Positions 32,001-44,945 of a stretch of 64,000 nt of DNA are shown in pieces. How positions within the stretch are numbered: position 1 is the stretch's first letter; every line of letters begins with the position of its first letter. Made by a program: the position numbers and the translations under genes. The notes under the pieces were generated by a model. It saw nothing but the letters and a program-made list of their open reading frames with translations, was not told where the DNA came from and made no database searches. Location of the stretch: NCBI GenBank assembly GCA_018389105.1, contig JACATO010001117.1, forward strand, positions 861,635 to 925,634. Reading direction: 5' to 3'. Source of the stretch: Nautilus pompilius (lineage: Eukaryota > Mollusca > Cephalopoda > Nautilida > Nautilidae).

Positions 32001-34920
32001 ATTGTTAATAAGGCGAGTATTCACTGTGGGCTACAAAAAAAAGAAATCGCATCCCGTAGTGGTCTAGGTGTCCTTCTAGCTGCTGTGATGGCTGTCCACT
32101 GCTGAAACAGCTGTTTTGACTGGGCAACGTTTCGATGCGAGTTGGACTGCTATCGCGGTCAGTGCCCTAATTCATCCCGCAAGTGATCGGTGGGATTCAA
32201 AACACTGATTCTGAATACTCAGTTCAGTGATTAGGTGTTCTGTTCATTTATTGTGTCGGAGCGTACATTTTGGTGCAGAAATATCAGCCTTCCTGGTCCC
32301 GGATGGTTCCTTACCAAGAGAAGCTGAAGTAACCTTGAAAGATGTGATCGAAATCTGGAACTGGTGGCACAGCCCAAGCCAAACCTTTCAATGCCAAATT
32401 CTAAGCAAACATTTAATGTCGTCGACAATAAACTGTCGTGCGTCCATCCGCGAAACACGTTAAATCTAGATTCCTAGGAAATGGTGGCACCATATCATCC
32501 TCCATGACGCATTTCTTTGACTCAAAGTCCAGTGCTGCTTGTCAGGAAGTACTGATGGAGCAGGGTCTGATCACAGTAACGTCGGTATCCACTTCTGTCA
32601 GTGGTTTGCTCCATCTCTTTTTTTGGCACTAAATCATTAATAAAAACCGACGGCAACAATTCCTACAGTCTGGAAGCGGTTACAAAGATACTGCATGCGG
32701 ATGTTGTGACCTCGCCCTCTAGTGGTGGTTCATGCGTCATCTGGGCGAGGTCGGTCCGTGAAGGTCCCTGTTCTTTCTCTTTGAAGCGGTCGGCGCAACG
32801 ATGTCGGGTGGATGCTAAAACCGTTGGCGATCGCCGAGGCAGCGCTTAACGTTTTCACAATCAGATGTCTCTACATATTCATCAGTCGGGTCGTGGCGCG
32901 CGTGATGAAAATCGTCAGTACTGCCCCCTTTCCCACAGGTCCCAGTTATGCGCAAAGCGGCACAGGAGACATTCCTTCGATTGGGGGGGGGAGGGGGTGG
33001 GATGGGAGCAAAAGGAAATCCAGTCTTGACGCTCTGTTGATGCCAGGTGAACAGCTATTTGTTCGCTCCTCTCCGGCTCTTCAGAGGTGTAGGAGTTGAC
33101 GCATCATAAAGTCTCTTTACTATTAACTGTAATCCGCACCATTCTCACATTTAGGTGCGTAGAATATTTTTTTTTTTTTTTTTTTTTACAAAATAACCCC
33201 AGACAAACAGATTGTCAAATGTAACGTAGTCGATTTTTATCGGTCTTCTTCAGATTTTTTCAATCACCCGCCTGTCAAGAGTAATCTCCTCGGTGTCTCG
33301 TGATTAAAACCGATGTTTCCCCAAACCCCGATGCTGCTTTACCAACCCGTTGCAAACGCATTAAAGGCTGAACGCTGCACATCCTTAACTGTGATCAGTA
33401 GCAGGAAACGTTTAGTAAGAAACTGATTCATTCAAAAAAAATGTTCAGTCTTGTTAATTTTTCTTGTTTATTTATTTACAAGTTAAATAGAGATCCTTGC
33501 TCAAACTCTAACATCTTCCATGATGATTCTCTTCAAATCCCGTTAATATAGAAACCAATGATTTATAGAAATTCGAAAGTAGAGTTTTAATTTATTGTTT
33601 TTACAATTTTATTTTTTGGGGAAAAAATTAAAAGTACAACAGTAAGCTAAAGACAGAGAGACAAAGGGGGAAAATGGATAATGTCGTTATAAAAAGACTA
33701 CCCCCCCCGCATTCGAACCAGCATTTAAAACGTTTGGCAAGTATTATGAAGGTAAAAGAAATCTATTATAGTGGCATGTCGACTGAGCGTCTCCCTGTTC
33801 TCCCCTCGACACCGAATGGCAGCTGGTAGAGCATGTTTTGAGGTCGTCTATGACGGACAGGTTGGGGATACCGTGATGGCTGAATCGTTCGGAGGTGTCG
33901 GGTAAGATCTTGTTCGTCCATTGCCGGTCCGGTAACATTCACATGTGACATGACGCGACACTTGTCCACATCGATGGAATGATCGGGGTGCCGGGAGAGG
34001 GAGTTCTGGTTAGGATTATTATGTTTAAAAGCACTACCTTTCATATTACGACATACTTTAGAACTCTGCAATTAAGGAAGCATTTTGGGGAAACAATTAA
34101 GCTGATGGACCACCAATACATTTTACTAATAAAGCAGAGTTTTCTGCTGTTCCGGTTTTTTTTTTTTTGTCTTCGCATCGATACATCAAATGACAATAAC
34201 CGAACAGAGCCCCTTTCCGATCACGTGGTCTGATCCGCGCAAAATCAAGAGGGCGCAGATGGACCGACGAGAACCAAACATTTAGAAGAAGAAGAAATCC
34301 GCGGAGAGTCCGGGATAGGGTTAAAAGATTGATTGGGGAAACAAAAAGGAAAAGGAGTAAAATCGAAAATGAGAGAGCGAATTGCTAAACTAAAACAAAC
34401 TTAGCAAGAGAGAAAAAAAAGGGGGGGAATAAGGGCTGAAATAAAGAAATCTATATGGTAAATTATGATGTGCGGAAACTCCGCAATCCGCTGATCAGCT
34501 TTTAAATCTTTTCGTTCGCTCAGATAACTAAATCAGAAATTTTGTCGAGCGAATTTATCCGAAACTCTGGAATATTTAAATTACCTTTTTATTAGCGGCG
34601 GTTGTAGGCGAATTAAAATGAAAGTAGAGCCGGCGTTTGGAACCATTTTAACAGTAATTCTCGGTCACTTCCCGACAGCCGCTCGCCTCTCGCTTCACGG
34701 CCAATTGCTCACCGCCTGGTGACAGATTGCTTATTACCGAATGTCGATTGCTAATCGCGCGCGGGTATTGATCTTTGGCGATTAATGAACTGTTTTATTT
34801 GCCGACGATGAGTCACTGGGGTCTACAGGGATCCTCCTCTCTCCCCACCTCCTTCGTTTCGCCCGATGATACCCAGAGACCAGACGAGTTTCCACGCTGT
34901 TGCTCGAAATGAAGCCTGTT
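31998..34920. other. unassigned sequence with a weak SINE-like piece
   Basis: On the minus strand, gctggttcgaatgcggg (complement of about 33707-33723) resembles a B box. The adjacent 33740-34070 region is open in two overlapping minus frames (for example SHHGIPNLSVIDD and LPFGVEGRTGRRS), which could be an interspersed repeat of unknown type. A T homopolymer lies at 33169-33187. No host gene is recognised. Confidence 0.4.
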
Positions 34921-34935
34921 GCTCTCTCTCTCTCT

Positions 34936-34998
<63 letters not shown>
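34921..34998. repeat. (CT)n microsatellite
   Basis: CT dinucleotide repeat with interruptions (CCAT and CC). Confidence 0.95.
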
Positions 34999-34999
<1 letters not shown>

Positions 35000-36585
35000 C
35001 CCGTACAAACATCAATAAAACCGCAGGGGTCTCGAAAGATCAGTAGGCGGAAACTGCGTCCGCCCTGTCAACATCGACTTTGATCCGCTTATTCGCGTCG
35101 ATATCAAAATTACTTAATTACTTTCTAATTTACCAATTCAGACGTTTACCATTTATGCTAATTGACCTTTTTTTGAAAAAAAAAACGACTTTATAATAGC
35201 ACGTGTTAAATCGCACATGTTCTGTCAACACTTAAAAGAAATTAATTCCTTTCAATTAACTTGCATACAAAATAACATGGACAATTCAGCACAGGTGAAG
35301 AGACAGCTATAACATAACACCTGCTGTACAAACATAACCCGAAATATCCTCGACTACTCCGAAAATATCCATTACTAACCGTTATCCGTTGTTATTCCAT
35401 TGTTTTATGGATTACCTAAAAAAATAACAACATGTCACCATTTTTCTGTCTTGCAAATCCACGCCGTCATTTGCATGACATCTTCTGGAGGATTAACCCA
35501 CCTCTGTGGCTTAGTGCCCGATCTGTATAGTGTCAGGGTTGTGGACTTCCTAGGCGACGAAAAACGGCGTGTTTCCATACGACAAAAGTCCGAATGGATT
35601 AAGCTGCTTAAGGAAGTCATGTGCACGAAGGGTATCATTGTAGAAAATAATGTTCGCATCACCTGTGATCGCTATGCAAATGAAAATGAATATATAGATA
35701 GAGGGTGACGAAATGGAAGAGTATCTCGGCTGCAAACGTAACCAAAGTCAGTAGTCATATGGACAGACACGGTATCATTTCTTTAATGCTCTCAGTAATC
35801 TATTAAACGATGCACAAAAAGTGATATCTGAGTAATCCGGCTACCTTTTATACATCACGTGACTCTCACAGGAGTTGTAGAGAGTTCGCTGTGTTTTTGA
35901 TTAACAAAGTTTAAAAACTTTAATTGGTGTCATGGAGAGATTACAACCGTCTTTACTCGCGGCTAGCTAACACTTAAAAAAAAAAACAGATTTATTTTTA
36001 AGAAAAATTCATTTTGTGAATAAGTAGAAATTTGTTTGGGGTTTAAAGTATTCCAGGCGGGCAGAGAGCAAAAAAGGCTAATAATACCAGTCAGATAACA
36101 GAAACATAGATGGAGCTGCGTCGGACAGATCGTCTCCCAAAGGACCGTTTCTGCATGTTATTCAAATTATTTCATCTTTAGTGACAAGTAAACACGGCGT
36201 AAAGATAATCTCTTTGTTCTGCACGTGAGTTATTGAAGATGATGACTTTTTTGATTTAAAAACCAAAAGATTAGAAAAAAAATGATTTTTTTTGCAAATT
36301 TTAAAACTTTACCCGAAATCGATTCCCTAACCAGTTGATTTCTTTTCTTCCTTTTTAATGTAAGCTCTTAAAATGGCTTTAGCTAAGCTTTATTACGAAA
36401 AATATGGTGAAGAGTCCGTGAGTAATGTGACAAAGAAAGTTATCCCAATCGTCGATGCTTTACATATCAGTTACAATCCACGGCGAGTAACTCCTGCAAT
36501 TCTACAATGGCCGAGCGTTCCGCAGAACGATTGCAAATTCTCGCTATTTCTAAGAGAATGTCAGCCATAACGGCGAGACCTCGCG
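34999..36585. other. unassigned sequence
   Basis: No gene or element recognised. A 102-codon plus frame at 35400-35708 has AT-rich third positions and no domain. Confidence 0.45.
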
Positions 36586-37352
36586 CGTCTCTCTCTCTCT
36601 TTCTCTTTCTCTCTCCATCTCTCTTTCCACCTGCCCTCTCTCTATATACTGACGTCATCTCTCTCTCTCTCCATCTCTCTCTATATATACTGACGTCATC
36701 TCTCTCTCTCCACCCGCCCTCTCTCTATATATACTGACGTCATCTCTCTCTCTCCATCTCTCTCTATATATACTGACGTCATCTCTCTCTCTCTCCACCC
36801 GCCCTCTCTCTATATATACTGACGTCATCTCTCTCTCTCCACCCGCCCTCTCTCTATATACTGACGTCATCTCTCTCTCTCCATCTCTCTCTCTATATAT
36901 ACTGACGTCATCTCTCTCTCTCTCCACCCGCCCTCTCTCTATATATATACTGACGTCATCTCTCTCTCTCTCTCCATCTCTCTCTCTATATATATACTGA
37001 CGTCATCTCTCTCTCTCTCTCTCCACCCGCCCTCTCTCTATATATACTGACGTCATCTCTCTCTCTCTCTCCATCTCTCTCTATATATATACTGACGTCA
37101 TCTCTCTCTCTCTCTCCACCCGCCCTCTCTCTATATATACTGACGTCATCTCTCTCTCTCTCCATCTCTCTCTATATATATACTGACGTCATCTCTCTCT
37201 CTCTCTCTCCATCTCTCTCTATATATACTGCGTCATCTCTCTGTCTCTCTCTCTCTCCAACCCGCCCTCTCTCTATATATACTGACGTCATCTCTCTCTC
37301 TCTCCACCCGCCCTCTCTATATATATACTGACGTCATATCTCTCTCTCTTTT
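36586..37352. repeat. large tatatactgacgtcat/CT satellite with alternating spacers
   Basis: Fifteen perfect TGACGTCA octamers and one single-base deletion variant (ctgcgtcat near 37230) are separated by about 36-60 bases. Each unit reads CT run, tatatatactgacgtcat, CT run, then one of two linkers: ccatctctct or ccacccgccct. The linkers alternate over most of the array. No coding potential; long open frames here (for example 36655-36927 minus) come from the repeat. Confidence 0.95.
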
Positions 37353-38920
37353 CCATTTAAAACAACAATCACCGAATCGTATCAAATCATACGACGCGTG
37401 TATTACAAAAAAAAAAAAAATTTTTTTCCCCTTTTTAAATACATTTTGTGAAGACGAGCAGCCCGTTTTCAGTCGTTGTAGAAATTCTCTTGGAAATAAT
37501 GAGACCAGTGCCAGGCGTTCCTTTCTCGCCCTATCTAAACTCGTGTTTTTTTTTTAGCTTCGCTAATTTTTCGCGACTTTGACCAAGTCCTAAAATGCTG
37601 CGACAAGGCGGAGGGAGGGAGGGAGGGAAGGATATGAGCATGAAAACTGCTGAAATATCAAAGCTGACTTGAAATCGTTTCAGGTAAAGCCTTTTCTGTT
37701 TTGTTCTATATGTGTGCGTTTTATTAAAGGAAAAAAAAAAAAGTATTTCTCCTAAAACCTGTCATACTTTTCGAGGATAACACATTCTAGCGAGTCATCG
37801 AGGCTAGCGCGAACTCGCTCGCTTCCGATAAACATATCCACCAGTCGCCAAAGTTCTCTAATTATTCCCAGCTGCGTAGTTTCATTGTTGAAAGAAATGT
37901 TCCTGTTATTTCCTTTTATAAAAAGAAATTTAATGTTATTAGCGGCCAATCCTGACCGTTTCCATTGGTGGTTTTCTGAATCAAATTGAGCAGGAGAAGT
38001 TGTGTCCGTGTGATTCATGGTTTCTTCAAAGTCTCGACAAATTAAACCGCTCTAAGAGGGCAGGGTTGTACTTCACACGACATCTGATTGTGTTTCCCGG
38101 CCAGGATGCCCCGCGGACCCTCACAAACGCTTGAAGTTGGTGAAACAATTCGTGTAATTGCCAATAACATAGAATAAGATGAGGCATTCTTTTCAACTAC
38201 CAAAAACAAAAAAAAAACAAGCGTCACAGTAATTATTTAGCTAATACACCGCGATTTGGTACAGAATATCTACGGTAGAGTCGAAATGTATTAACACAGA
38301 TCTTCAAGCAAATTTACCTGGAATAAATATCTTTCATCTGACAGACGGAAAACAAAGCTAATACGTAGAAAATAAACGTAATATTCTGTAGCATCGCTAT
38401 TACCTTATTATCAGTCGTGCAGTAAAACTAGCTAATGAATCTACGTTTCGGTTGCCATCGTCAGAGTAAGACCCGCGGATAACAGTTCTTGGTGTGAAAA
38501 CATTGGGATTAACTTTACATGCATTAGACTAGCGACCTATAGAACCTGGTTATATGTTAGTCAGCTTTGATGTCAAGTCTACCCACTAAAGTTCAAACAA
38601 ATGAGACCTCATCCAACACAAGAAGCAGAGTAACCGGGGCACCGAGTTAAAATACAGAATCAGCCTGGATCGTGAGAGCACCATAAAAAAACTAACAGCT
38701 TCCCCTGTAAAGGAACACATCCACACTTCCGAAATGCCTGCTACAACAAGCATAAGAAGAGGTCGCCGGGTCACCCATCGTTCATGTCCTTGCAACCGTC
38801 TATTTGGAGCAAATCTTCGATAAGATCTCGAGATTAAAAGAAATCCAGGAAAGAGCCGGGATATGCCGATGACACCTTTACTCGGCCATAAGAAAAAAAA
38901 AAAGATAATTAACTTTCTTT
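37353..38920. other. unassigned sequence with a G3 motif
   Basis: No gene seen. Four GGG runs with single-A loops lie at 37613-37627, a G-quadruplex-type pattern. Confidence 0.5.
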
Positions 38921-38929
38921 TTTTTTTCT

Positions 38930-39090
38930 AGATTTCATGGTTTCCATGGAAGGGGGCGAACTGATTACGATGAGAAGACCGAGCGTTCGACTCCAGTCAT
39001 CGCGAAGAGAACGGGTTATTTAAACGTCTTTCATCACGAAAAGGTGCAGAACCGAGAAAAGACCAGTATCTGATATCCCACTTTCTGAAG
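38930..39090 (+). mobile_element. possible tRNA-derived SINE remnant
   Basis: ggcgaactgattacgatg (about 38956) followed by gcgttcgactccagtc (about 38980-38995) resembles degenerate A and B boxes, as in other SINEs of this window. Body and end are not recognisable. Confidence 0.3.
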
Positions 39091-40980
39091 AATGGCCACA
39101 TCAAACAAAAGATTATGATTACATACATTAAAAAAAAAAAACAACCCTTCTGAACACTCGGCTGAACTCTGCAAGAACCTCAACATCAGACTCAGCCATA
39201 AGAAAACGCAGCGACATCAGAAAACCAAGCAAAACGGCTGGATGTAAACCGGGGGACACCGCGAGCCCACCTGCGGTAGAAATACATTGAAGAGACAGAG
39301 AGACGGGAAGGCACGGGAGGTCAGCTAGAAAGGTCATCTCTAGCAGACCATATATGGTCGTGTGACCAGCGAGTAGAAATAATCTGGCGAGCAAAGTGAC
39401 TTAGAAGAAAAAACGGCTCTGGGACTCAACGTACAAATCCGGCCATTGTTGAGGTCAGGGTGCCGGCCCTGATAACTCGGTGTTTAAAATTTCCTAAAAT
39501 CGTAACGTTTAACAGTTAGCAACAAGCATTTTGTGAATTCCAGACCAGCTCGGGCTTTTGTAAAAACCGTCAGCTGCAAATAAAACCAATAACCGAAACC
39601 TGTAATTGTTAGCCATTTTACTGTATTACTGCTAACAAACTGGTGTGAAGAGTCAGAAATGCCGCATATAGCTCGAGATGTTTTCCTTTTTTTAAAAAAA
39701 AACAGTCATTTTGTTGTAACAATAATTAAATAGCCAGTGATAACGGTTAATAGAGAAACGGTTAAAGTAAACTATTATAGCTTCTTGGAGGACTCCTTAT
39801 AAACGACTGGTTCTATTCTCCGTGTATTAATTGGACTATGAACTATAAACGAATATATATTTTTTGGCAAAAATATGTCGATTGAATACTGTGGTTGTGA
39901 TATTGATTTAGAATTAAAAGAGTGTTTCTTGAAATCCGCCGTAACTCTGCATGTCGTTAAGAAAGCTGACCGATTTGCGTTGACTGGCTGTACATACCTC
40001 CGTTTACAGATAATGCGAGTAACTGTTGGACAAAATCCATCATATAATATGATACAGATTAAAATATGCAGAGCCGTAGCTAGGAGCTTTTGGTACTCAG
40101 GAGAAAAAAAACCTGTTTACCAGTTCATAATTAATATTAAAACAATCCATTGTAAATACCCTAAACATAAATAACATTAAGCCTGGCATACGTGAAACTT
40201 TACATATTCGCTATGCCCCAGTTGCTGTAATGTTATTTATTAATTTACATCAAAGAATCTGTCTATGTATACTTTCTCTTTACTTGAAACAGATTTGAAT
40301 ACTTCAATAAGATTTACCCCGAAACAACAATTAGGTTTCATGCCTTGAGAGAGAGAGAGCTCCAGGTTGAAAGCCTCCGGAATGGGCGACTTAGTAGTCG
40401 AATTCACATTCCAGAGAGATAAGGACTCGAGTTCGGTTACCACGGCGGCTTCTGGCTCTTCTTTGGTTCTCTTTCTCCTTTTGAAATAGCCCCTCCTCAC
40501 GCTGGTTATTACATCACGTATACTCTTAAGCCAAGCTCGCGGCTGCTGACTGTATCACGCTCAACAAACCCGGATGGTGGTGGCCCAGCCTCGACGTTGG
40601 CTACTCGCACTAGCGGGAGACCCGGCCGGCCGGACGGCCGGACGTAGAGGCCGAAACACAAAACACCAGTCTACAGCTGGCACTGACCTTCCCCATCCGA
40701 AAGTTTCTGACCGAAACCAACGTCAGCCAAATGGGTGCTAAATGTTTGACTTAAAGATCGAGTCGTAGACCAAAAACTAAAACTTTGGAGGCCTCGAATG
40801 AGAAGAACTTTGCTAACTTTTAAAAGCAAAGTTTTAAATTCAAAAAAAAAAAAACGTTTATACAAAATATATTTTTAAAAAATTAAATTTCTGTTCCTTA
40901 AATACGCATTAATTATCAAACAGAAGAGACCTTTTCGGTTTGACATAATTAAAATAAAGCCAGTTAACTTTCTCTTTTCA
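39091..40980. other. unassigned sequence
   Basis: No gene or element recognised. A short GC-rich palindromic text (ccggccggccgg) lies at about 40622-40634. Confidence 0.45.
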
Positions 40981-40981
40981 G

Positions 40982-41229
40982 GGATGTTGTTGGTCCAGTC
41001 GCTGGATGGTTTATGAGATTTTCATCCATCCTATTTATCCCCGATGTCAGTGGCGGGCTCTTCCTGCTGGGAAATTTCTTTTCTATTCTGTCTGCAGCGG
41101 AAGATGATGTCACGGCTGTCGGATCATTTCGTACGCTCGCCCGGCAACCAGGATACGGACCATCTGCGTCCCACCGGGACGAGTAGACTAGTGAGGAGCG
41201 ATTTTGTGATGGAATCCCACGAAGACTGA
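40982..41229 (+). CDS. candidate exon, frame uncertain
   Basis: A clear acceptor (actttctcttttcag, ending 40981) opens a segment readable in two plus frames. One runs from 40983 to a TAG at 41184-41186 and is hydrophobic (DVVGPVAGWFMRFSS, GGLFLLGNFFSIL). The other, 41044-41229 (MSVAGSSCWEISF...), has about 70 percent G/C at third positions and contains a donor-like cta|gtgagg at 41189-41195. The minus strand is also open. The coding bias favours the second frame; a second acceptor-like gatgtcag lies just inside it. No protein family is recognised. Confidence 0.25.
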
Positions 41230-41340
41230 GCGGATGGTTTGGGGGCCTTTTCGTTTTATCCTTGCTCGACCGATGCCGCAAGAACGGGCGAGTTATCGGG
41301 GGGGGTGTGGCGCCCCAGCGGAAACGATCGGGCTAGATTC

Positions 41341-41380
41341 TGACGTCACGCGATATAGGCGGGGTGGGGTGGGGTGGGAG
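41341..41380 (+). promoter_or_regulatory. CRE octamer next to a G-quadruplex motif
   Basis: TGACGTCA at 41341-41348 is followed 12 bases later by GGGGTGGGGTGGGGTGGG (41361-41378), four G runs with one-base loops. The pair lies upstream of the CpG-dense block at 41.64-42.45 kb. Confidence 0.45.
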
Positions 41381-41639
41381 GCTCTAGAGTGACTCTTCGA
41401 CCAGAGTGCTGTGATGAACGGGAGGATTCAAAATGTCATTGCTGCTCCCAGGCGGCCATGGCGTTGCTAATTTCATAATTAAACCGCGTGTTTCTCGGTA
41501 TGATGTCTCGCCAGACCGTGACGGTTCTTTTCCATGACGAGGCGTAACTAAGAGTGACGCTAGGGTACCCACCCTCTAAACTCTGGATTAGGATTAGACT
41601 TTAAAAGCAGATAATTGCCATGAATACTGAGCCATTTGT

Positions 41640-42450
41640 TTAGCCCGCAGCCGTTGATAAGACGAGCGAAACATAAGCGGAGACACCGCCCAAGTAGACT
41701 TGCGCATGCGCAGCAAAGCGGAGAAGTCCTTAATCATTTGACAGCGAAGGAGATCGTTGAAAAGTAGAAGAAAGAAAACAAGGAAAAGCGTCTGAAGACC
41801 GTTCTCAAGGCCGATAACGAGCTGGGTTTCGCCTCTTTTTCATCTCTCCCTTCCGACCCCCACCTTTATTTTAGTTTATAGACGACCAGCACAACGGTGT
41901 TGGCGACCGAGATTCGAGCGGCCCTCATCAGTTCGTTCTCTATCACGACATCTCCGCTACTTTATTTATTTATTATTATTTTAAAGTGAAGATTATTCTC
42001 ACCCCCCCCGCGAAATCACTAAATTATTCGTTCGTCGGTCGGCCGAGTAGAAATTCCGCGAACTCGTCCAGATGAATGTAACCGATCACGCGTCAGCTTT
42101 CGGTCGATTAGACCAACACCGCGCGCGGTCCGGCCGGCTTCCGGAGTGGGATTCTCGCGAATTAGCGCCGTCGGCCCGAGACTCCGCGACGGCAAAGACC
42201 GATGGGTTTTGGACAGCGGGTTCCGACCGGGTAGATGAACCCCTATTCGCCTCGGCGGCGGCGCGAGCGCAGTAACAGGGAGAACCTCCTTCGCCGCGCC
42301 GGACTCTGCGCTGAACGAGAAGAAGATGGGGGTTGGCTTTTTTTCTTCTCTCGACCGGAAGCAGGTCGGAGTAACCGAGACGTTAGCGTAGAGGGCGATA
42401 CTAAAGCATTTGTCATCGCCATCATTTCTATTAATTTTACTTAAAAAATA
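41640..42450. promoter_or_regulatory. CpG-dense block with NRF1-type site, promoter candidate
   Basis: tgcgcatgcgcag at 41701-41713 matches the NRF1 consensus. CpG density is then very high over about 42000-42300 (gcgcgcggtccggccgg, ggcggcggcgcgagcg). An ATG at 42072 opens a 67-codon frame (MNVTDHASAFGRLDQH...) closed by TAA, with an in-frame stop upstream and G/C-biased third positions. It could be a small ORF, an upstream ORF or a first exon. Direction is unknown; the candidate exon at 41.0 kb would be upstream of it. Confidence 0.4.
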
Positions 42451-44825
42451 CTAGAATTCCCGCGAAGCCGCTAGGACTTCCCGCCCGCAAACCGTAACTC
42501 TGCCAATAAATAACGGTACAGGAACGCAAACTTTGACAAGCCGTTTCTTCCAGCATCGTGAGCATCTGGTCCTTCCCATGCTCACCCATCTATATTTTTA
42601 ATAATTATAGAGCATTCGTTATCTGATATAAAAGCAATTTCATCCATCGGCTTGTTTTCCATGTCCGCAAATTAACCGCGCTTGTTGGAAAGTGTAAATA
42701 GTTTAAATGTTGCAACCTTTCTGTGGCTCAAACTAGCGGGATGAAGATGCTTAGCAGGTCTCCGAATACATCGGGCTCAGTCGTCATGCAATACAAAACT
42801 TGTTCGCATCAGCGCTCCACAAGCGAGTCCGACCCATCCTGCGATATCTGAAAAAAAGGGGTCGTCGGGTCAACTATGACAACGGTTCATTCAGGTTCAT
42901 AGTTGATATATAACTCACTTAAACGGATAACACCCAACCCCTTTCTTTAAATTTCTTTTTAATAACGACTTAGTCCGTCATGAGAACCTGTGTTGTTCAA
43001 AAGCTTCCAATTTAATAAGGATATTTTAGAATATTGCTTCACTCAATCCAGCCTCGATCGTACATAATGGCTTTCATTTTATATATATTCTAATTCTATA
43101 CTTTTTTGTTTTCATTTCTTATTTGATGTTCATTACATTTCTCAATATCTTAATGACTGAATATTTAAAACTTTTGAATTCTGTGCGTGTTTAGCAACAG
43201 CTGTTTTTTTGCCAGTTACTCTCAACGGCAACACCGGCAACATCTTCTGTAAATATTCTAAAGACTATTTTTTGGCAGTTCTATCTCAACACGCACCACT
43301 TTAAACTGTAAGTGGCCAAAAAGTTGACCTAAAACCGGTGCGGTGAGAGAGAAAGCTGGGACAATTTCCGAAGACCAACAATGCCATTTTTATCTTTGCC
43401 CCTTTGTATTCGCTTCTTATTATTTTATTCTCTAATTATAGATAGTAAAATATTCCGATAACAGGTCTTACTTACTTATGCACGTTAAACTATATTTCAT
43501 TGCATTAAAATGACAACGGAAGAACTCTCTAACGCGACGGTGATGAAAAAGAAAAACAAAAAAAAAGGGGGGTCGATAGATTCTGTATTTTAAAGCCGGC
43601 GACTTCTCAAGGTGACTAAGAACACGGAAACAGAAGCTGCTGGGGACGTTCTGGCAGTGTTATGATTCTCGGCTGCCTCTCCGGTTATCCGATGTTTACC
43701 ATATGCTAAAGAACTAATACGGAACAACTAGCTATGTTCTAATTGCCGTTTTTATGCCACTAACTACTTGTTGGCCCCACCCCCTTTTTTTTAGAGAATT
43801 CACTTAAGCAAAAATGAATTAAGGTGAGTGAACGTGGTAAAAGTTCTTTAAATTACATTTGGACGCCATCTCGCGAACTCTTGTGTGTTTTTTTATTTCC
43901 TACTCGCTTTACGTCGTAATCGTGTCACCTGTCTTCACTTCCGTGGAATTTGCTTTAAAAGAGAAAAAAGCTTATGAACCAAGCAGCAGAACTTCCAAGA
44001 CAAAAGTGAAAGTAATTTACCAGCAAGCGCTAATAACCGGTTGATTCAATTAAAAACGGTAGACCCGCTTCATCATTTCGAAAAAAAATTTAATTCTTAA
44101 TTGTTCTTTAGGATTTATGTATTTGCCTTCTTTTACCAAATTGAACACAGCACAGATAAATATCTCGGTTTTTTTTTGTTGTTGTTAATTTCTCCACGGA
44201 AAAGCCAAAAGTTATTACCGCGCTTTGGCTCTGAATCGAGACCCTCCAGATGGCGCTGTCAATCATCAGATCGAGGTAGAATACTGGAGCTTAGCTAAGT
44301 TGAGGCTGTGTATAATTTACGACTGGGAGGGGGGATGATGGTTGGGTTGTTTTTGTGACATTAGCGAGATATTCGCCTCTACATATTTAGGAGCAGGTTC
44401 TGGATATCGTCCAGGAAATCTCGGGATGATTTTCTCAGGCTAGACGACACTTCAACAGAAATCCCTGCCTCTTTGACGCCATTTGGACAGCACCACGACA
44501 CCGACAGTGATATACTCATACTCATTCTGCGAGCACGATGGAAGAAATCTCGTCCGACCGACCGTCTCGGAACGCCTATTTGCCTTGTTTTATATCTTAA
44601 ACGTTTTATTCAATATTGGTTTTGATACCTTCTGCTTATGTTCGATTCGGCGGGTATTAGAATCATTCTTTCACACACACACACACACCCTTTTTTGTGC
44701 ATTAAAAAAGTCTTACGTTTATGTCTCAAAAAACATTCTCAGGGAGAGTAAATATATTAATGATGAAAGTCAAATTGACTTTTACTGGTTTAAAATCAAT
44801 TTGATATTATTGTTTAGTTGTTGAT
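42451..44825. other. unassigned AT-rich sequence
   Basis: No gene or element recognised. A short (CA)n run lies at 44673-44689. Confidence 0.5.
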
Positions 44826-44860
44826 TCTCTCTCTCTCTCTCTCGCTCTCTCTCTCTCTCA

Positions 44861-44928
<68 letters not shown>

Positions 44929-44945
44929 CCTCCATCTCTCTCTTT
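44826..44945. repeat. (CT)n microsatellite
   Basis: Interrupted CT dinucleotide repeat followed by a CCCT-type stretch. Confidence 0.95.

Noticed and set aside
36655..36927. 90-codon minus-strand frame with repeated DDVSIYRE
   Set aside because: It is the CRE satellite translated, not a repeat protein.
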